Below, piece after piece: positions 16,326 through 25,111 of a stretch of DNA of 37,319 nt. The position numbers were made by a program, and so were the translations under genes. Numbering within the stretch: position 1 is the stretch's first letter; each line of letters opens with the position of its first letter. Source of the DNA: Ferrovaceae bacterium (GTDB taxonomy: Bacteria > Pseudomonadota > Gammaproteobacteria > Burkholderiales > Ferrovaceae). The DNA lies in NCBI GenBank assembly GCA_027311025.1, contig DAICZS010000015.1, forward strand, positions 1-37,319, written 5' to 3'. The notes below the pieces were generated by a model, which searched no databases, was not told the origin of the DNA, and saw only the letters and a program-made list of their open reading frames with translations.

Positions 16326-16899
16326 TTGAATCGTCCTTGTAGCGCACCGAACGCAGGTACAACCAGAGTGCTGCGATGAAACCCGCCAGCAGGATGCCCA
16401 GCAGAACGAATAGCTCCACATGCTCCACGTCAGCCACCCATACCTCCAGGGCCATGCCGAAATAATACCCGGCGCCCGAGACGACGAGCGCCCAAAGCAC
16501 GGCACCCAGGAAGTTGAGCACGGCAAACCGGAAAAACGGTAGTTTGGTGGTGCCCATGATGATCGGGCCGGCAATGCGCAGCCCATAGAGAAAACGGATC
16601 ACCAGAATCAGCACCACATGATACCGCTCCAGCAGGCGATGCACTTGCGGCACCCGGTGCGCCAGGCTGGGAAACCGGGCAATTAGGACAAGCCCTTTCC
16701 AGCGCCCCACCATGAAAGCGATCTGGTCTCCAAGGGTTCCCCCCGCGATCGCAATGGCAATCACCACGGGCCAGTGGAGCAGGCCCCGCTGTGCCGCGTA
16801 GCCCGCCGCCAGCAGGATCGTTTCTCCTTCCAGCAGCGTGCCCACGAATACGGCGAGGTAGCCGTAAGAAGCGACGAGCGCTGCAATCATTGCCGTCAT
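16315..16899 (-). CDS. DedA-family membrane protein
   Basis: This 194-residue protein of the DedA/VTT family has 4-5 membrane segments and the family pattern LEGETILLAAGYAAQRG then GGTLGDQIAFMVGRWKG. The conserved RFLYGLRIAGPIIMGTTKL segment follows. Family members take part in lipid (undecaprenyl phosphate or phosphatidylethanolamine) flipping and in membrane-potential upkeep. ATG 16899 is preceded by GGAGGGG and overlaps the stop of the EEP gene (ATGA). Lying between an EEP protein and cardiolipin synthase, it probably serves membrane-lipid turnover. Confidence 0.9.
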   Translation of the reverse strand: MTAMIAALVASYGYLAVFVGTLLEGETILLAAGYAAQRGLLHWPVVIAIAIAGGTLGDQIAFMVGRWKGLVLIARFPSLAHRVPQVHRLLERYHVVLILVIRFLYGLRIAGPIIMGTTKLPFFRFAVLNFLGAVLWALVVSGAGYYFGMALEVWVADVEHVELFVLLGILLAGFIAALWLYLRSVRYKDDSNVS

Positions 16900-17669
16900 G
16901 ACCCCTCCGGCACGGTGACTTCCAGCACCAGGGCAGCATGGTCCGAATAGGCCTGGGGCACGATGCTCAGGCGTGAGGATGCAGCAATCCCTGCGGAACA
17001 AAAGCACAGGTCCAGCAGCAGCTGGCGCTTGTGGAAGGTGAAGGTGGGCAGGTCTAGCTGGTTGAGCAGGACGATGTCCGAGCGTTCCAGCAGCACGGAA
17101 AGCTCGCCGAGCCCGGACAGGATGTTGAAATCCCCAAGAAAAATCGCCTCACCCGACACGCTGCCCATGAGCTCGCGCACTTCGATGAGCTGCGCGCGCC
17201 GCACCGATTTGTTAAGCGACAGGTGGGAAAAAAACAGGGTGAGCCGGGGTGCCAGGAGGATCTTGTATACCAGGCGCTTGGTGCCATGGCGAAAGTAGAT
17301 CCGTTCGTGAGAAAAATTTTCTTTGGCCATGAATCCGTTGCTTTTGCCGCGGGTGACGAAAAATGATCGCAGCTGGCTGGCGGGGCCATATTTGTTCTCG
17401 ATGTCAAAATGGGGGTATTTCGCACCGATCAGCGCATGCAGCTGGTTGTATCCCCCGGAAGTGAAGGACCCCTTGTCGATTTCAACAAAGCAGCACAGGT
17501 CGGGGTCTTCCCGACCGATGAGCGTACTCAATTGGCCCAGGGCCTGCTTTTGTATCCGGGGTGAGCAATAGAAATGACGGTGCAGATAGCGCACATGGTG
17601 TGAAAACTTCCCGCTGATACCGCGGGCATAACCCAAGTTGCTCAGGAGGATTTTATAGGTGCGCGCCAT
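16896..17669 (-). CDS. Endonuclease/exonuclease/phosphatase (EEP) family protein
   Basis: This 257-residue protein is of the EEP fold. The metal and catalytic signs are FVEID near residue 65, LGDFN near 197 and SDHAAL near 243. Hydrolysis of a phosphodiester (nucleic acid or lipid head group) is expected. In E. coli the EEP protein YbhP is encoded in an operon with cardiolipin synthase ClsB; here too an EEP gene travels with a Cls gene, which suggests a phospholipid role rather than DNA repair. ATG 17669 is used; a GTG two codons upstream is possible. No signal peptide is apparent. Confidence 0.75.
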   Translation of the reverse strand: MARTYKILLSNLGYARGISGKFSHHVRYLHRHFYCSPRIQKQALGQLSTLIGREDPDLCCFVEIDKGSFTSGGYNQLHALIGAKYPHFDIENKYGPASQLRSFFVTRGKSNGFMAKENFSHERIYFRHGTKRLVYKILLAPRLTLFFSHLSLNKSVRRAQLIEVRELMGSVSGEAIFLGDFNILSGLGELSVLLERSDIVLLNQLDLPTFTFHKRQLLLDLCFCSAGIAASSRLSIVPQAYSDHAALVLEVTVPEGS

Positions 17670-17678
17670 TCCCACAGT

Positions 17679-18398
17679 TTAACGATTAGCCGCATGGTGC
17701 AGCAGGGCGGCGCGCGCCTCGTTATGAAGAAACCAGCCGATGAAGGCAATCCACAGGCCCCCACCCAGATTGCCCGCGGAGATCTGCCAGACCCCCAGGG
17801 CGATGAACAGGAACGCAAAGCCCCGCCCCACATGGGCCGCAATCACCGTGGCACGCCCCATGTCGCCGGTGACGGCCCACATCAGGGCGCGAAACACGCG
17901 TCCTCCATCCAGCGGATAACCTGGCACGAGATTGAACAGCGCGAGGCTCAAGTTGATGTACGCCAGGTACTCGGCAAGGGCCAGCAGGGGCTGCACCGAA
18001 ACCAGGGACGGTTGCAGCACATGGAAGAGACCGGCCAGGGCAAAGCTCACCAGGGGCCCGGCTATCGCCACGAAAAACTCGGCCGCTGCACTGGGGGGCT
18101 CGTCCACGATCTCTGCAACCCCACCAAACACATGGAGGGTAATGCTGCGCACCCGAATGCCGTAGCGCAATGCCACTACGGAATGTCCCAATTCGTGCAG
18201 TAGGACGCTGACGAAAAACAGCATGGCAGTGAGTGCCCCCATGAACCAGTACAGGGACAGCGGCCAGGCGTCAAATTCGGCGGGGTAATAGCTGTTGGCC
18301 AGAAGCGCGGTCAGCAGCGCAAAAATCAGGAACCAGGAATAATCCAGGCCCACCGGAATACCCAGGATACGGCCTAGAAAAACCTGCTGTCGAGCCAT
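17679..18398 (-). CDS. Site-2 protease family (M50) membrane metalloprotease
   Basis: This 239-residue polytopic protein has the zinc motif HELGH (68-72) and the third ligand region NLVPGYPLDGGR (D164). These are the two diagnostic parts of intramembrane zinc proteases of the SpoIVFB/Rip group. No C-terminal CBS domain and no PDZ domain are present, so it is the compact form. Substrates are unknown. GAGG lies five bases before the ATG. It heads the minus-strand run and is nine bases before the EEP start. Confidence 0.9.
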   Translation of the reverse strand: MARQQVFLGRILGIPVGLDYSWFLIFALLTALLANSYYPAEFDAWPLSLYWFMGALTAMLFFVSVLLHELGHSVVALRYGIRVRSITLHVFGGVAEIVDEPPSAAAEFFVAIAGPLVSFALAGLFHVLQPSLVSVQPLLALAEYLAYINLSLALFNLVPGYPLDGGRVFRALMWAVTGDMGRATVIAAHVGRGFAFLFIALGVWQISAGNLGGGLWIAFIGWFLHNEARAALLHHAANR

Positions 18399-18445
18399 GT
18401 TAACCTCGGTTGGGTCAGGCGCTCATCGCACGCCGAATCTGCAGT

Positions 18446-20386
18446 TTAAAGGTTTGCGGGCGCATCCGCCGCTTCAATCTGTTCGCTCAAGGCAAGCCAG
18501 CGCTCTTCCAGCGGCACCAAGTCGGTTTGAATCGTCTTCAGGCGCTTGCCGATCCTGGCAATCTCGACGGCGGATGGGGGTCCGACCATCTGGGATTGCA
18601 GTTGGTCCTGCTCGGCATTGAGTGCCGCAATCTCGCCCTCGATCTTGTCCAACTCGCGGCGCAGTCCCTTGATGGCCCTGGAGGCGTTTGCCGTTGGCTG
18701 GGGAGACACAGCCGTGACGGGGGCAGTCCTTTTGGCTTCTTCGCGCTGGCGTTTGGCTTCATCGAGCAGGTAGCGCTGGTAGTCGTCGAGGTCACCGTCG
18801 AAGGGCGACACCCCACCACGCGACACCATCCAGAATTCATCGCACACGGCCCGCAACAGGGCGCGATCATGGCTGACCAGCATTACCGTGCCCTCAAACT
18901 CGTTGAGCGCCATGGAGAGCGCTTCGCGGGTTGCTAGATCGAGGTGGTTGGTGGGTTCGTCCAGCAGCAGCAGATTGGGGCGTTGCCAGACGATCATGCA
19001 GAGCACGAGGCGCGCTTTTTCTCCGCCGCTCATGGATCCCACCGCCTGCTTGATCATGTCGCCACCAAAATTGAAGGTGCCAAGAAAAGTACGCAAATCC
19101 TGCTCGCGCGTACTCTGGCCGCTGATCTTGCCTGCAGCGCTCACCGCTTTGGCGAGACGGATCATGTGTTCCAGCGGCGTGTCGGCAGGTTGCAGCACAT
19201 CCATCTCCTGCTGCGCAAAATACCCGATGTTGAGGCCCTTGCCTTCGGTCATCTCGCCATCCAGAGGCATCAGCGCGCGCGCCACGGTTTTAACCACCGT
19301 CGATTTGCCCTGGCCGTTGGCGCCCAGTATGCCGATACGCTGGCCTGCCAGCACGGTCTTACTGACGTCGCGCACGATCACCGTGGGCGTGGTTCCGACA
19401 GGCGCATCTGCGGGTGCCGGATAACCGAAGCTCACCTGGTGCATGGTCAGCATGGGATTGGGCAGATGGGATGGCTCCTTGAACTCGAAAGTAAAGTCGG
19501 CTTCAGAGAGCAGCGGTGCGATCTTTTCCATGCGATCCAGTGCCTTGACCCGGCTCTGGGCCTGTTTGGCCTTGCTGGCCTTGGCCTTGAAGCGGGCAAT
19601 GAATTTTTGCAGGTGGGCAATTTTTTCCTGCTGCTTGGCATAAGCATTTTGCTGCAAGGCCATCTGTTCGGCACGCAGGTCTTCGAAGGCACTGTAATTG
19701 CCACCATAGCGCGTCAATTTTGCACTTTCGATGTGTACCGTCACCGTGGTGACAGCATCGAGAAATTCGCGGTCATGACTGATCACCAACATAGTGCCGT
19801 TGTACCGTTTGAGCCAGGCTTCCAGCCAGACCAGGGCGTCCAGATCGAGGTGATTGGTGGGTTCGTCCAGCAACAGCAGATCGGAGGGGCACATTAGGGC
19901 CCGGGCCAATTGCAGGCGCATGCGCCAGCCCCCGGAGAAGCTGTTGACGGGTTGATCGAGTTCGCTGCTCTTGAAACCGAGGCCCAGGATCAGTGCCTGT
20001 GCCCGCGCTTCAGCATCATGCGCACCGGCGTCATGAAAATGCATGTAGGCCAGCGCCATGCGCTCGCCGTCTTCGCTCGCTTCCGCCGCCGTCACTTCGA
20101 CCTGTGCCGCATGCAGTGTCACATCGCCCTCCACCACGAAGCGCGTGGCACTCTGGGTGGTTTCTGGCATGTCCTGCGCCACCTGCGCCATGCGCCACTG
20201 GGCGGGAATCTCGTAATTGCCGCCATCCTCGTGCAAGGAGCCATTGAGCAAGGCAAAAAGCGAGGATTTTCCGGCGCCATTGCGACCAACCAAACCTACT
20301 TTTTCGCCAGGCTTGATGGAAACAGAAGCGCCATCCAGCAAGACCTTCGCGCCGCGGCGCAATACAACATTTTTAAGGGTGATCAT
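18446..20386 (-). CDS. yheS: ABC-F family ATPase YheS
   Basis: This 646-residue cytosolic protein has two ABC ATPase domains and no membrane segment. Walker A sites are GRNGAGKSS (near 36-44) and GANGQGKST, and both halves carry LLLLDEPTNHLDL. The inter-domain linker is rich in Lys/Arg/Gln (KASKAKQAQSRVKALDRM). Length and sequence match YheS, the ABC-F member that acts on ribosomes stalled during translation. A coiled, charged C-terminal tail follows, as in the family. ATG 20386 begins right at the conserved start MITLKNVVLRRG. An AT-rich leader of 156 bases precedes it, with a TATAAT hexamer on the minus strand at 20474-20479 but no clear -35. Confidence 0.92.
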   Translation of the reverse strand: MITLKNVVLRRGAKVLLDGASVSIKPGEKVGLVGRNGAGKSSLFALLNGSLHEDGGNYEIPAQWRMAQVAQDMPETTQSATRFVVEGDVTLHAAQVEVTAAEASEDGERMALAYMHFHDAGAHDAEARAQALILGLGFKSSELDQPVNSFSGGWRMRLQLARALMCPSDLLLLDEPTNHLDLDALVWLEAWLKRYNGTMLVISHDREFLDAVTTVTVHIESAKLTRYGGNYSAFEDLRAEQMALQQNAYAKQQEKIAHLQKFIARFKAKASKAKQAQSRVKALDRMEKIAPLLSEADFTFEFKEPSHLPNPMLTMHQVSFGYPAPADAPVGTTPTVIVRDVSKTVLAGQRIGILGANGQGKSTVVKTVARALMPLDGEMTEGKGLNIGYFAQQEMDVLQPADTPLEHMIRLAKAVSAAGKISGQSTREQDLRTFLGTFNFGGDMIKQAVGSMSGGEKARLVLCMIVWQRPNLLLLDEPTNHLDLATREALSMALNEFEGTVMLVSHDRALLRAVCDEFWMVSRGGVSPFDGDLDDYQRYLLDEAKRQREEAKRTAPVTAVSPQPTANASRAIKGLRRELDKIEGEIAALNAEQDQLQSQMVGPPSAVEIARIGKRLKTIQTDLVPLEERWLALSEQIEAADAPANL

Positions 20387-20542
20387 CTGGACCAGTTGTT
20401 CAGGGAATTCATTCGGGGCTCGTACGGGAACAACCGAAGAAGGGAGGATTGAGAAAATTCGACGACTGTGTTCATTATATACCGTAACCAGGCATGGCGG
20501 TGTTTCGTGGCACCCATGGAATCCGCGAAGCTGCGACAGCAC

Positions 20543-21433
20543 TCAGGACCGGTTTTGGTGAAGCTGCGCCTCATTGTGCCGACGAATGATCATGGTGGAC
20601 ATGATTCCGGCCAGGATGACCGCCAGGATTCCCCACCAGGTGTGGGCATCGAGTTTTTCCTTGAGAAACACGGCGCCTAAAACACAGGAAAACAACACGG
20701 TACTAAACGCAAAATTGGCTACCAGCAAGCTTTTTCCCGTGCGGTAGGCCCGAGCCATGGCCCATTGCCCCAGGGTGGCCACGGCCCCCAGGGAAACTAG
20801 GAAACCTGGATGGGAAAACGTGAGCGGATGATGGGGCTTCAGTAACACTACGGTCCCCAGCACCAGGGTGGACAGCCCGGAGAAGTAAAACACGATGCGC
20901 CATTCCGGCTCACCCACCTGCCCCAGGTGACGTACGCAAAGGTAGGATATTCCAGCAGTGAGCCCCGATAAAAGCCCCGTAAATCCGGACAGCCATTCAG
21001 AGCTGGCCACATGGGGTTGCAATACCAGCAACACGCCGATGAATCCGATTCCCATGGCAAACAGCAGCGAACGAGCGACTGGTTCACGCCCCAACACGGT
21101 CAGCAAAAATGCAAAGAATAGTGGCGAGGTATAGTTGAGCGTCACGGCGGTGGCCAGTGGAACACGCGCGAGCGTAAAAAAAAAGAGCCATAGAGAAGCA
21201 AGGCCACACAGACTGCGCATCAAATGCATGGACCAATAGCGGGTTTTGAGTGTGCACCCCTGGTACAAAGGTAGGGCACCCACCAGGATCAGGCCGAAGA
21301 GGGAGCGATAAAACACCAGTTCGTCTGCTGAAAAATAGGGAACACATAGTTTGACCAGCAGGCCCATGGTAGCAAAGCTGGCTCCGGCTACCAGCATCCA
21401 AGCAGAACCGAGCTTCACCCCTGCGAATCTCAA
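20543..21433 (-). CDS. EamA/DMT-family transporter
   Basis: This 296-residue protein has ten predicted membrane helices in two EamA repeats. It has the family pattern of a drug/metabolite transporter (for example FYRSLFGLILVG in the first repeat, LGQWAMARAYRTG in the second). The likely start is TTG at 21433, whose TTGA overlaps the neuC stop, with GGTGAG upstream; GTG 21418 or ATG 21397 are alternatives. The coupling to neuC suggests a role with the sugar module, such as moving a sugar or its precursor across the membrane. That is inference; the substrate is unknown. Confidence 0.82.
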   Translation of the reverse strand: MRFAGVKLGSAWMLVAGASFATMGLLVKLCVPYFSADELVFYRSLFGLILVGALPLYQGCTLKTRYWSMHLMRSLCGLASLWLFFFTLARVPLATAVTLNYTSPLFFAFLLTVLGREPVARSLLFAMGIGFIGVLLVLQPHVASSEWLSGFTGLLSGLTAGISYLCVRHLGQVGEPEWRIVFYFSGLSTLVLGTVVLLKPHHPLTFSHPGFLVSLGAVATLGQWAMARAYRTGKSLLVANFAFSTVLFSCVLGAVFLKEKLDAHTWWGILAVILAGIMSTMIIRRHNEAQLHQNRS

Positions 21434-22563
21434 GTCAGCTCACCAATGACCCGGGCAATTTCCATTCCCGCAAATCCGTTTCCATAAATCTCTGAGGAGG
21501 GATAGCGTTTCTGCTCCAGTTGCTGGCGCAAGGCCATCGAGATCTGCAGGCTATCCCAATCGCAATCCACCACATTTGAAGCACGCTCACGTCCTTGCTG
21601 CCTGATCCCGATATTGACCACCGGTGTGCCCAGAAACGCACACTCACGGATGCCTACACTGGAATTTCCCACGACACAGGCGCATTGACGCAGCAAGCGA
21701 AGAAACAAGGTGCCTTCTAGATTCTGCACAAAATGGACCGAAGGAGTGCCACCTGCGTTGCGGAACAACTGAATTGCCCGAGATGCAGCATCTGCGCCGG
21801 CATCGACGTTGGGCCAGAACACCAGCGTGGGTAAACCGAAGCGAGAAACAACATCCATAGTCATGGACATCTGTGCAAAACTTTGCTCATGCCGGTCTGT
21901 TTCGGGGTGCTGCAATACCACAATGAAACCCCGATCCAGGGGCAGATCGGCAACCCCCTGCTGGTGGAGCGCTTGCTGGACATGCGTGAGCGGGAGGGTG
22001 AGCGCCTCGCGCGCCAAATCAATGGAGGGGCATCCCGTGACATGGATTGCGCTGCGAATTCCACCCATGCGCTCTACCCGCGTGGCCGCATGCACATTGG
22101 ACACCAAATGAAAATCGGCCAGCTGGGTTACCGCGTTCCTGACCTTGTCATCTATGTTGCCGGTGATCTCTCCCCCCTGGACATGAATGAGGGGAATACC
22201 CAAATAGGAACAGGCCACCGCTGTACCCAGGGTCTCATAACGATCCGCAATGGTGAATAGCAGATCGGGGTTGATTCTGTTCAGTGCCTGGGCAGTCGTC
22301 TGGATCGTATTGGCCGTGGTGAGGGCCATGTTGATAGGCTCGTTGCCCTCCACATAAGTAAACAGCTCTTCGGTGACGTTGAAACCATCAGCACGAATCA
22401 AATCCACAATCCGGCCATAACGATCCAGCAGTGCCGAACCTGAGCAGAAGATTTCCAGGTCAATGAAGGGAAACTGCGCGATATGCTCCAGCGCGGTTCG
22501 GATGCGTGAATAACTGGGACGGGCCGTAATGGCAACACAGACCCGTCTCTTAAAGGACATCAT
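21430..22563 (-). CDS. neuC: UDP-GlcNAc 2-epimerase, hydrolysing (NeuC-like)
   Basis: This 377-residue enzyme of the hydrolysing epimerase group releases UDP and makes ManNAc (or a related 2-epimer) from UDP-GlcNAc. Family marks include ITARPSYSRI near the N-terminus, FTIADRYET near 105-113, and HVQGGEITGNIDDKVRNAVTQ. The nucleotide-binding end has GNSSVGIRECAFLGTPVVNIG. It is coupled to neuB (14-base overlap). Whether the product feeds N-acetylneuraminate or another nonulosonic acid such as legionaminate cannot be settled here. Tandem ATG codons at 22563 and 22560 are both possible starts. Confidence 0.88.
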   Translation of the reverse strand: MMSFKRRVCVAITARPSYSRIRTALEHIAQFPFIDLEIFCSGSALLDRYGRIVDLIRADGFNVTEELFTYVEGNEPINMALTTANTIQTTAQALNRINPDLLFTIADRYETLGTAVACSYLGIPLIHVQGGEITGNIDDKVRNAVTQLADFHLVSNVHAATRVERMGGIRSAIHVTGCPSIDLAREALTLPLTHVQQALHQQGVADLPLDRGFIVVLQHPETDRHEQSFAQMSMTMDVVSRFGLPTLVFWPNVDAGADAASRAIQLFRNAGGTPSVHFVQNLEGTLFLRLLRQCACVVGNSSVGIRECAFLGTPVVNIGIRQQGRERASNVVDCDWDSLQISMALRQQLEQKRYPSSEIYGNGFAGMEIARVIGELT

Positions 22564-23614
22564 CCAGACTCAGGGCGTGATGGTTGGGTAGAGGCTGTCG
22601 TGCCCTGCGCCCTACAATACGTTCGAGATACTCATAGGCAAGCCCCCCACCGGGCTTCTTGTAAGCCACATCCTTCGTTGTGATTTCCTCGCCCACTGCA
22701 ATCGCGCGTGTTGTGTAGAGGCTTCGTCCAAATATCATGCGTTCATGTGCAAGCGCACCTAACTGCTGGACCTTGTCCACTGTGTGATGGCGCATGCGCC
22801 AGGCAAACCGCACGCCGGCCACCAGAGCGGATAGTCCCTCGGGTGTAAGGGAGGCAGGGACATCCGGGCCGTACATCCTAGGATGCAGCGTGAAATGAAC
22901 TTCGATGATTGAAGCGCCCAGATAGCTTGCCACGATACCCGGATACGGCACGCCAGAGTGGTCAGAAATTCCTATGGGTATGCCGTGCAGAGCATGGTAG
23001 AACGTGTCCATCAGATTCAGTCCCACCGCTTCAGCCGGGGTGGGGTAGAGAGCGGTGCAATGCAATACGGCCACTGACACCCCCTGGCTGCGAATGGAGC
23101 GGGCAAGCGTTATGGTCTCGGTTGGGGTACTTAACCCGCTGGAGAGAATCACGGGTTTTCGCGTTTCCAGGACCCATTGAAGCAATTCCAGGTTATGAAC
23201 TTCCCCAGAGGAAATTTTCCAGGCTGGAATGTCGATGTCCTCAAGCCACTGGCAGGCTTCTATTGAAAACGGCGAACTCAGGAAGATGATGTCCCGGCTG
23301 TCCGCGTATTCCTTCAATGCCCGCCATTGCTCTCGGGTGAATTCCATGCGCTTCCAGTAGTCATAACGGCTTGCATCCTGGCGACTGAAAGGAGTGCGCC
23401 AGGGTTCCGCAGGGGTGCTCTCGGCATTGGCGATATGCGTTTGAAACTTGACGGCGTCCGCACCACATTCCTTCGCCATATCAATGAAAGAAAAGGCGAG
23501 GCCCAAGCTGCCATCATGGCTCTGGGCCACTTCGGCAATGATGAAGGGTGGGTGTTCTGAACCGATAATTTTGTCTTTGATCTGCATGAAGCGCAGCCTA
23601 ACATGGCCGCCCAT
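22550..23614 (-). CDS. neuB: N-acetylneuraminate synthase (NeuB family)
   Basis: This 354-residue enzyme has a TIM-barrel synthase domain (FIIAEVAQSHDGS, then ADAVKFQTH, KISSGEVHNLELL, IGISDHSG) and a C-terminal SAF antifreeze-like domain from about residue 285 (SLYTTRAIAVGEEIT). It condenses phosphoenolpyruvate with ManNAc or a similar sugar to give a nonulosonic acid. The ribosome site AAGGAG supports a start at ATG 23614 (spacing ten) or GTG 23620 (spacing four). No CMP-sialate synthetase (neuA), transferase or capsule export gene is in the window. It is the first gene of neuB-neuC-EamA, transcribed leftward, with a decayed sugar-dehydrogenase gene on its other side. Confidence 0.9.
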   Translation of the reverse strand: MGGHVRLRFMQIKDKIIGSEHPPFIIAEVAQSHDGSLGLAFSFIDMAKECGADAVKFQTHIANAESTPAEPWRTPFSRQDASRYDYWKRMEFTREQWRALKEYADSRDIIFLSSPFSIEACQWLEDIDIPAWKISSGEVHNLELLQWVLETRKPVILSSGLSTPTETITLARSIRSQGVSVAVLHCTALYPTPAEAVGLNLMDTFYHALHGIPIGISDHSGVPYPGIVASYLGASIIEVHFTLHPRMYGPDVPASLTPEGLSALVAGVRFAWRMRHHTVDKVQQLGALAHERMIFGRSLYTTRAIAVGEEITTKDVAYKKPGGGLAYEYLERIVGRRARQPLPNHHALSLDDVL

Positions 23615-23880
23615 GCGCACAGATCTCCTTTCGTAGCAATGTGTAAATCAACATATCCTTCAGCATCCCATCGCCAGGTACCCGACTGAAATCACATTAG
23701 ATATGTCACAGAAACCCTGTATTTGCGCCATTCCTGGACAGGAATCTCCAGAAGCTAATATGAGGAATACGAATACAATTTACTGTTTATACTTACCAGA
23801 ATTAACACAGTCTGATTTTACTTTCCGACACAATCCGTTGGCACTATCGAAAACCATCCGCATCCATCGCCAACAAATTT

Positions 23881-24625
23881 ATGCAACAAACGACATTTAT
23901 CTTTCTATCATCGGTCCGGGTTATTTGGGCCAGCTCCTGGCTGTCGAATTCGGTTCGTAAAAGACAGGTGCTTGGGTTTGACAGCAGGAAGGACAGGATT
24001 GCCCAGTTGAAGGGGGGTATGACCAGACGCTTGAATTGACTCGAGCAAGGCTTCAGTCCTCCATTAACTTGACCTTTACCACCCAAGCAGAAGATTTGCG
24101 CCATTGCAATTGCCACATCGTTACCGTTCCCACGCCAATAGATGCCCACAATCGACCTGAACTGCAACCACTGCTTCTTGCCAGTGAGGCAGTTGCACGC
24201 GCTTTGAAGCCGGGTGATATCGTCATCTATGAGCCCACGGTCTATCCCGGTGAAACCGAACAGGACTGCGTTCCGGTCCTTGAGAAAATTTCTGGACTTC
24301 AATTTAATCAGGACTTTTTTGGTGGATACAGTCCAGAGCGAATCAACCCTGGAGACAAGACGAATCGTGTAAACAACATAAATATCTCTTCGGAGTCGAC
24401 ACGGAAACGGCGCAACAGGTGAATGGCCTCTATCAGGAAATTATTACGGCAAGAAATCATCTTGCAGAGAGCCTCAAAGTTGCCGAGGCTGCCAAAGTCA
24501 TTGAAAACACTCAGCGCGACATCAATATCGCCCCGATCAATGAGCTGCCATCATTCCGAACAAGATGAGCATCGATAACGAGGCTGTCCAGAATGCAACA
24601 GGCAGCAAATGAAATTTGCTTCCCT
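23881..24625 (+). pseudogene. TviB/WbpO-type UDP-sugar dehydrogenase, decayed remnant
   Basis: Pieces of a nucleotide-sugar dehydrogenase read through in shifting frames. IYLSIIGPGYLGQLLAVEFG (frame of 23889) is the NAD-binding start. RKRQVLGFDSRKDRIAQLKGG (from 23956) is in the next frame. TFTTQAEDLRHCNCHIVTVPTPIDAHNRPEL through [15 protein letters not shown] (to about 24390) is back in the first frame. GLYQEIITA to [24 protein letters not shown] (from 24392) is in the third frame. [21 protein letters not shown] (from 24547) is in the second, then a TGA at 24610 stands where the family has Trp. About four frameshifts and one nonsense codon are present, and the C-terminal half is missing. The ATG at 23881 may have been the original start. 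Intact relatives oxidise UDP-GlcNAc/GalNAc to uronic acids for capsules such as Vi antigen. Confidence 0.85.
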
Positions 24626-24805
24626 CTGTCCAGAGAAAAGCTGATGAAAATGGCAAGGGGACGAGAACTTGAAGTGTTTGATCGCAGCATCGACGTACAA
24701 ATATTCAGGCTTCGGCGGCTGATCGAAAATGATTCTGAATCACCTAGCTATATCAAGACGGTACGGGGATTGGGTTACTTGTTAGCGCCTGACGATGATT
24801 CATGA
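24626..24805 (+). pseudogene. OmpR-type response regulator, C-terminal fragment
   Basis: From codon 24626 the sequence reads LSREKLMKMARGRELEVFD, then RSIDVQIFRLRRLIENDS, SPSYIKTVRGLGYLLAPDDDS and a stop. This is the second half of the winged-helix DNA-binding domain of OmpR-family regulators, including the recognition helix. The receiver domain and the start of the DNA-binding domain are absent. It abuts the dehydrogenase remnant at about 24625 with no gap, so a deletion or recombination joined the two. A small protein starting upstream at 24593 is possible in principle, but it would lack a complete domain. Confidence 0.8.
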
Positions 24806-25111
24806 TATTTCACATCTTGACGCCCCCTTTCCAAAATTGTCATGGTCACTTGAATTCCCCTCCGGTTTATTTGTTTCATTGATTGCACGACGATAGGCAC
24901 GGAATGCGCTTTCTGAGCGCTGCAGCCCCATGATCGATCCTGCACATTTTGCAATAACTCCTTACCCCATTCAAAAACAATGCTGCGTATGATCGAATCG
25001 TTACTGTGATTCGCGCGCAAGCGCAGGCCAGAAACAAAACATCAAACTAGAATTCACCAGGGATGTACAGAGCCCATACCGACTTTTGGGTACACCGATA
25101 CAAAGTTGACC
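24806..25111. other. Gene-free AT-richer spacer before petABC
   Basis: About 300 bases with no convincing gene. It separates the broken regulator from petA and should hold the pet promoter. No clear -35/-10 pair, terminator or repeat is evident to the eye. A short open frame on the minus strand (24775-25020) has no recognisable domain and overlaps the regulator remnant, so it is not called. Confidence 0.6.

Noticed and set aside
20474-20479. Minus-strand TATAAT before yheS as a promoter
   Set aside because: No acceptable -35 or extended -10 at the right distance; noted under yheS only.
24775-25020. 81-codon minus-strand frame before petA
   Set aside because: No known domain, overlaps the regulator remnant, no ribosome site noticed; kept as spacer.
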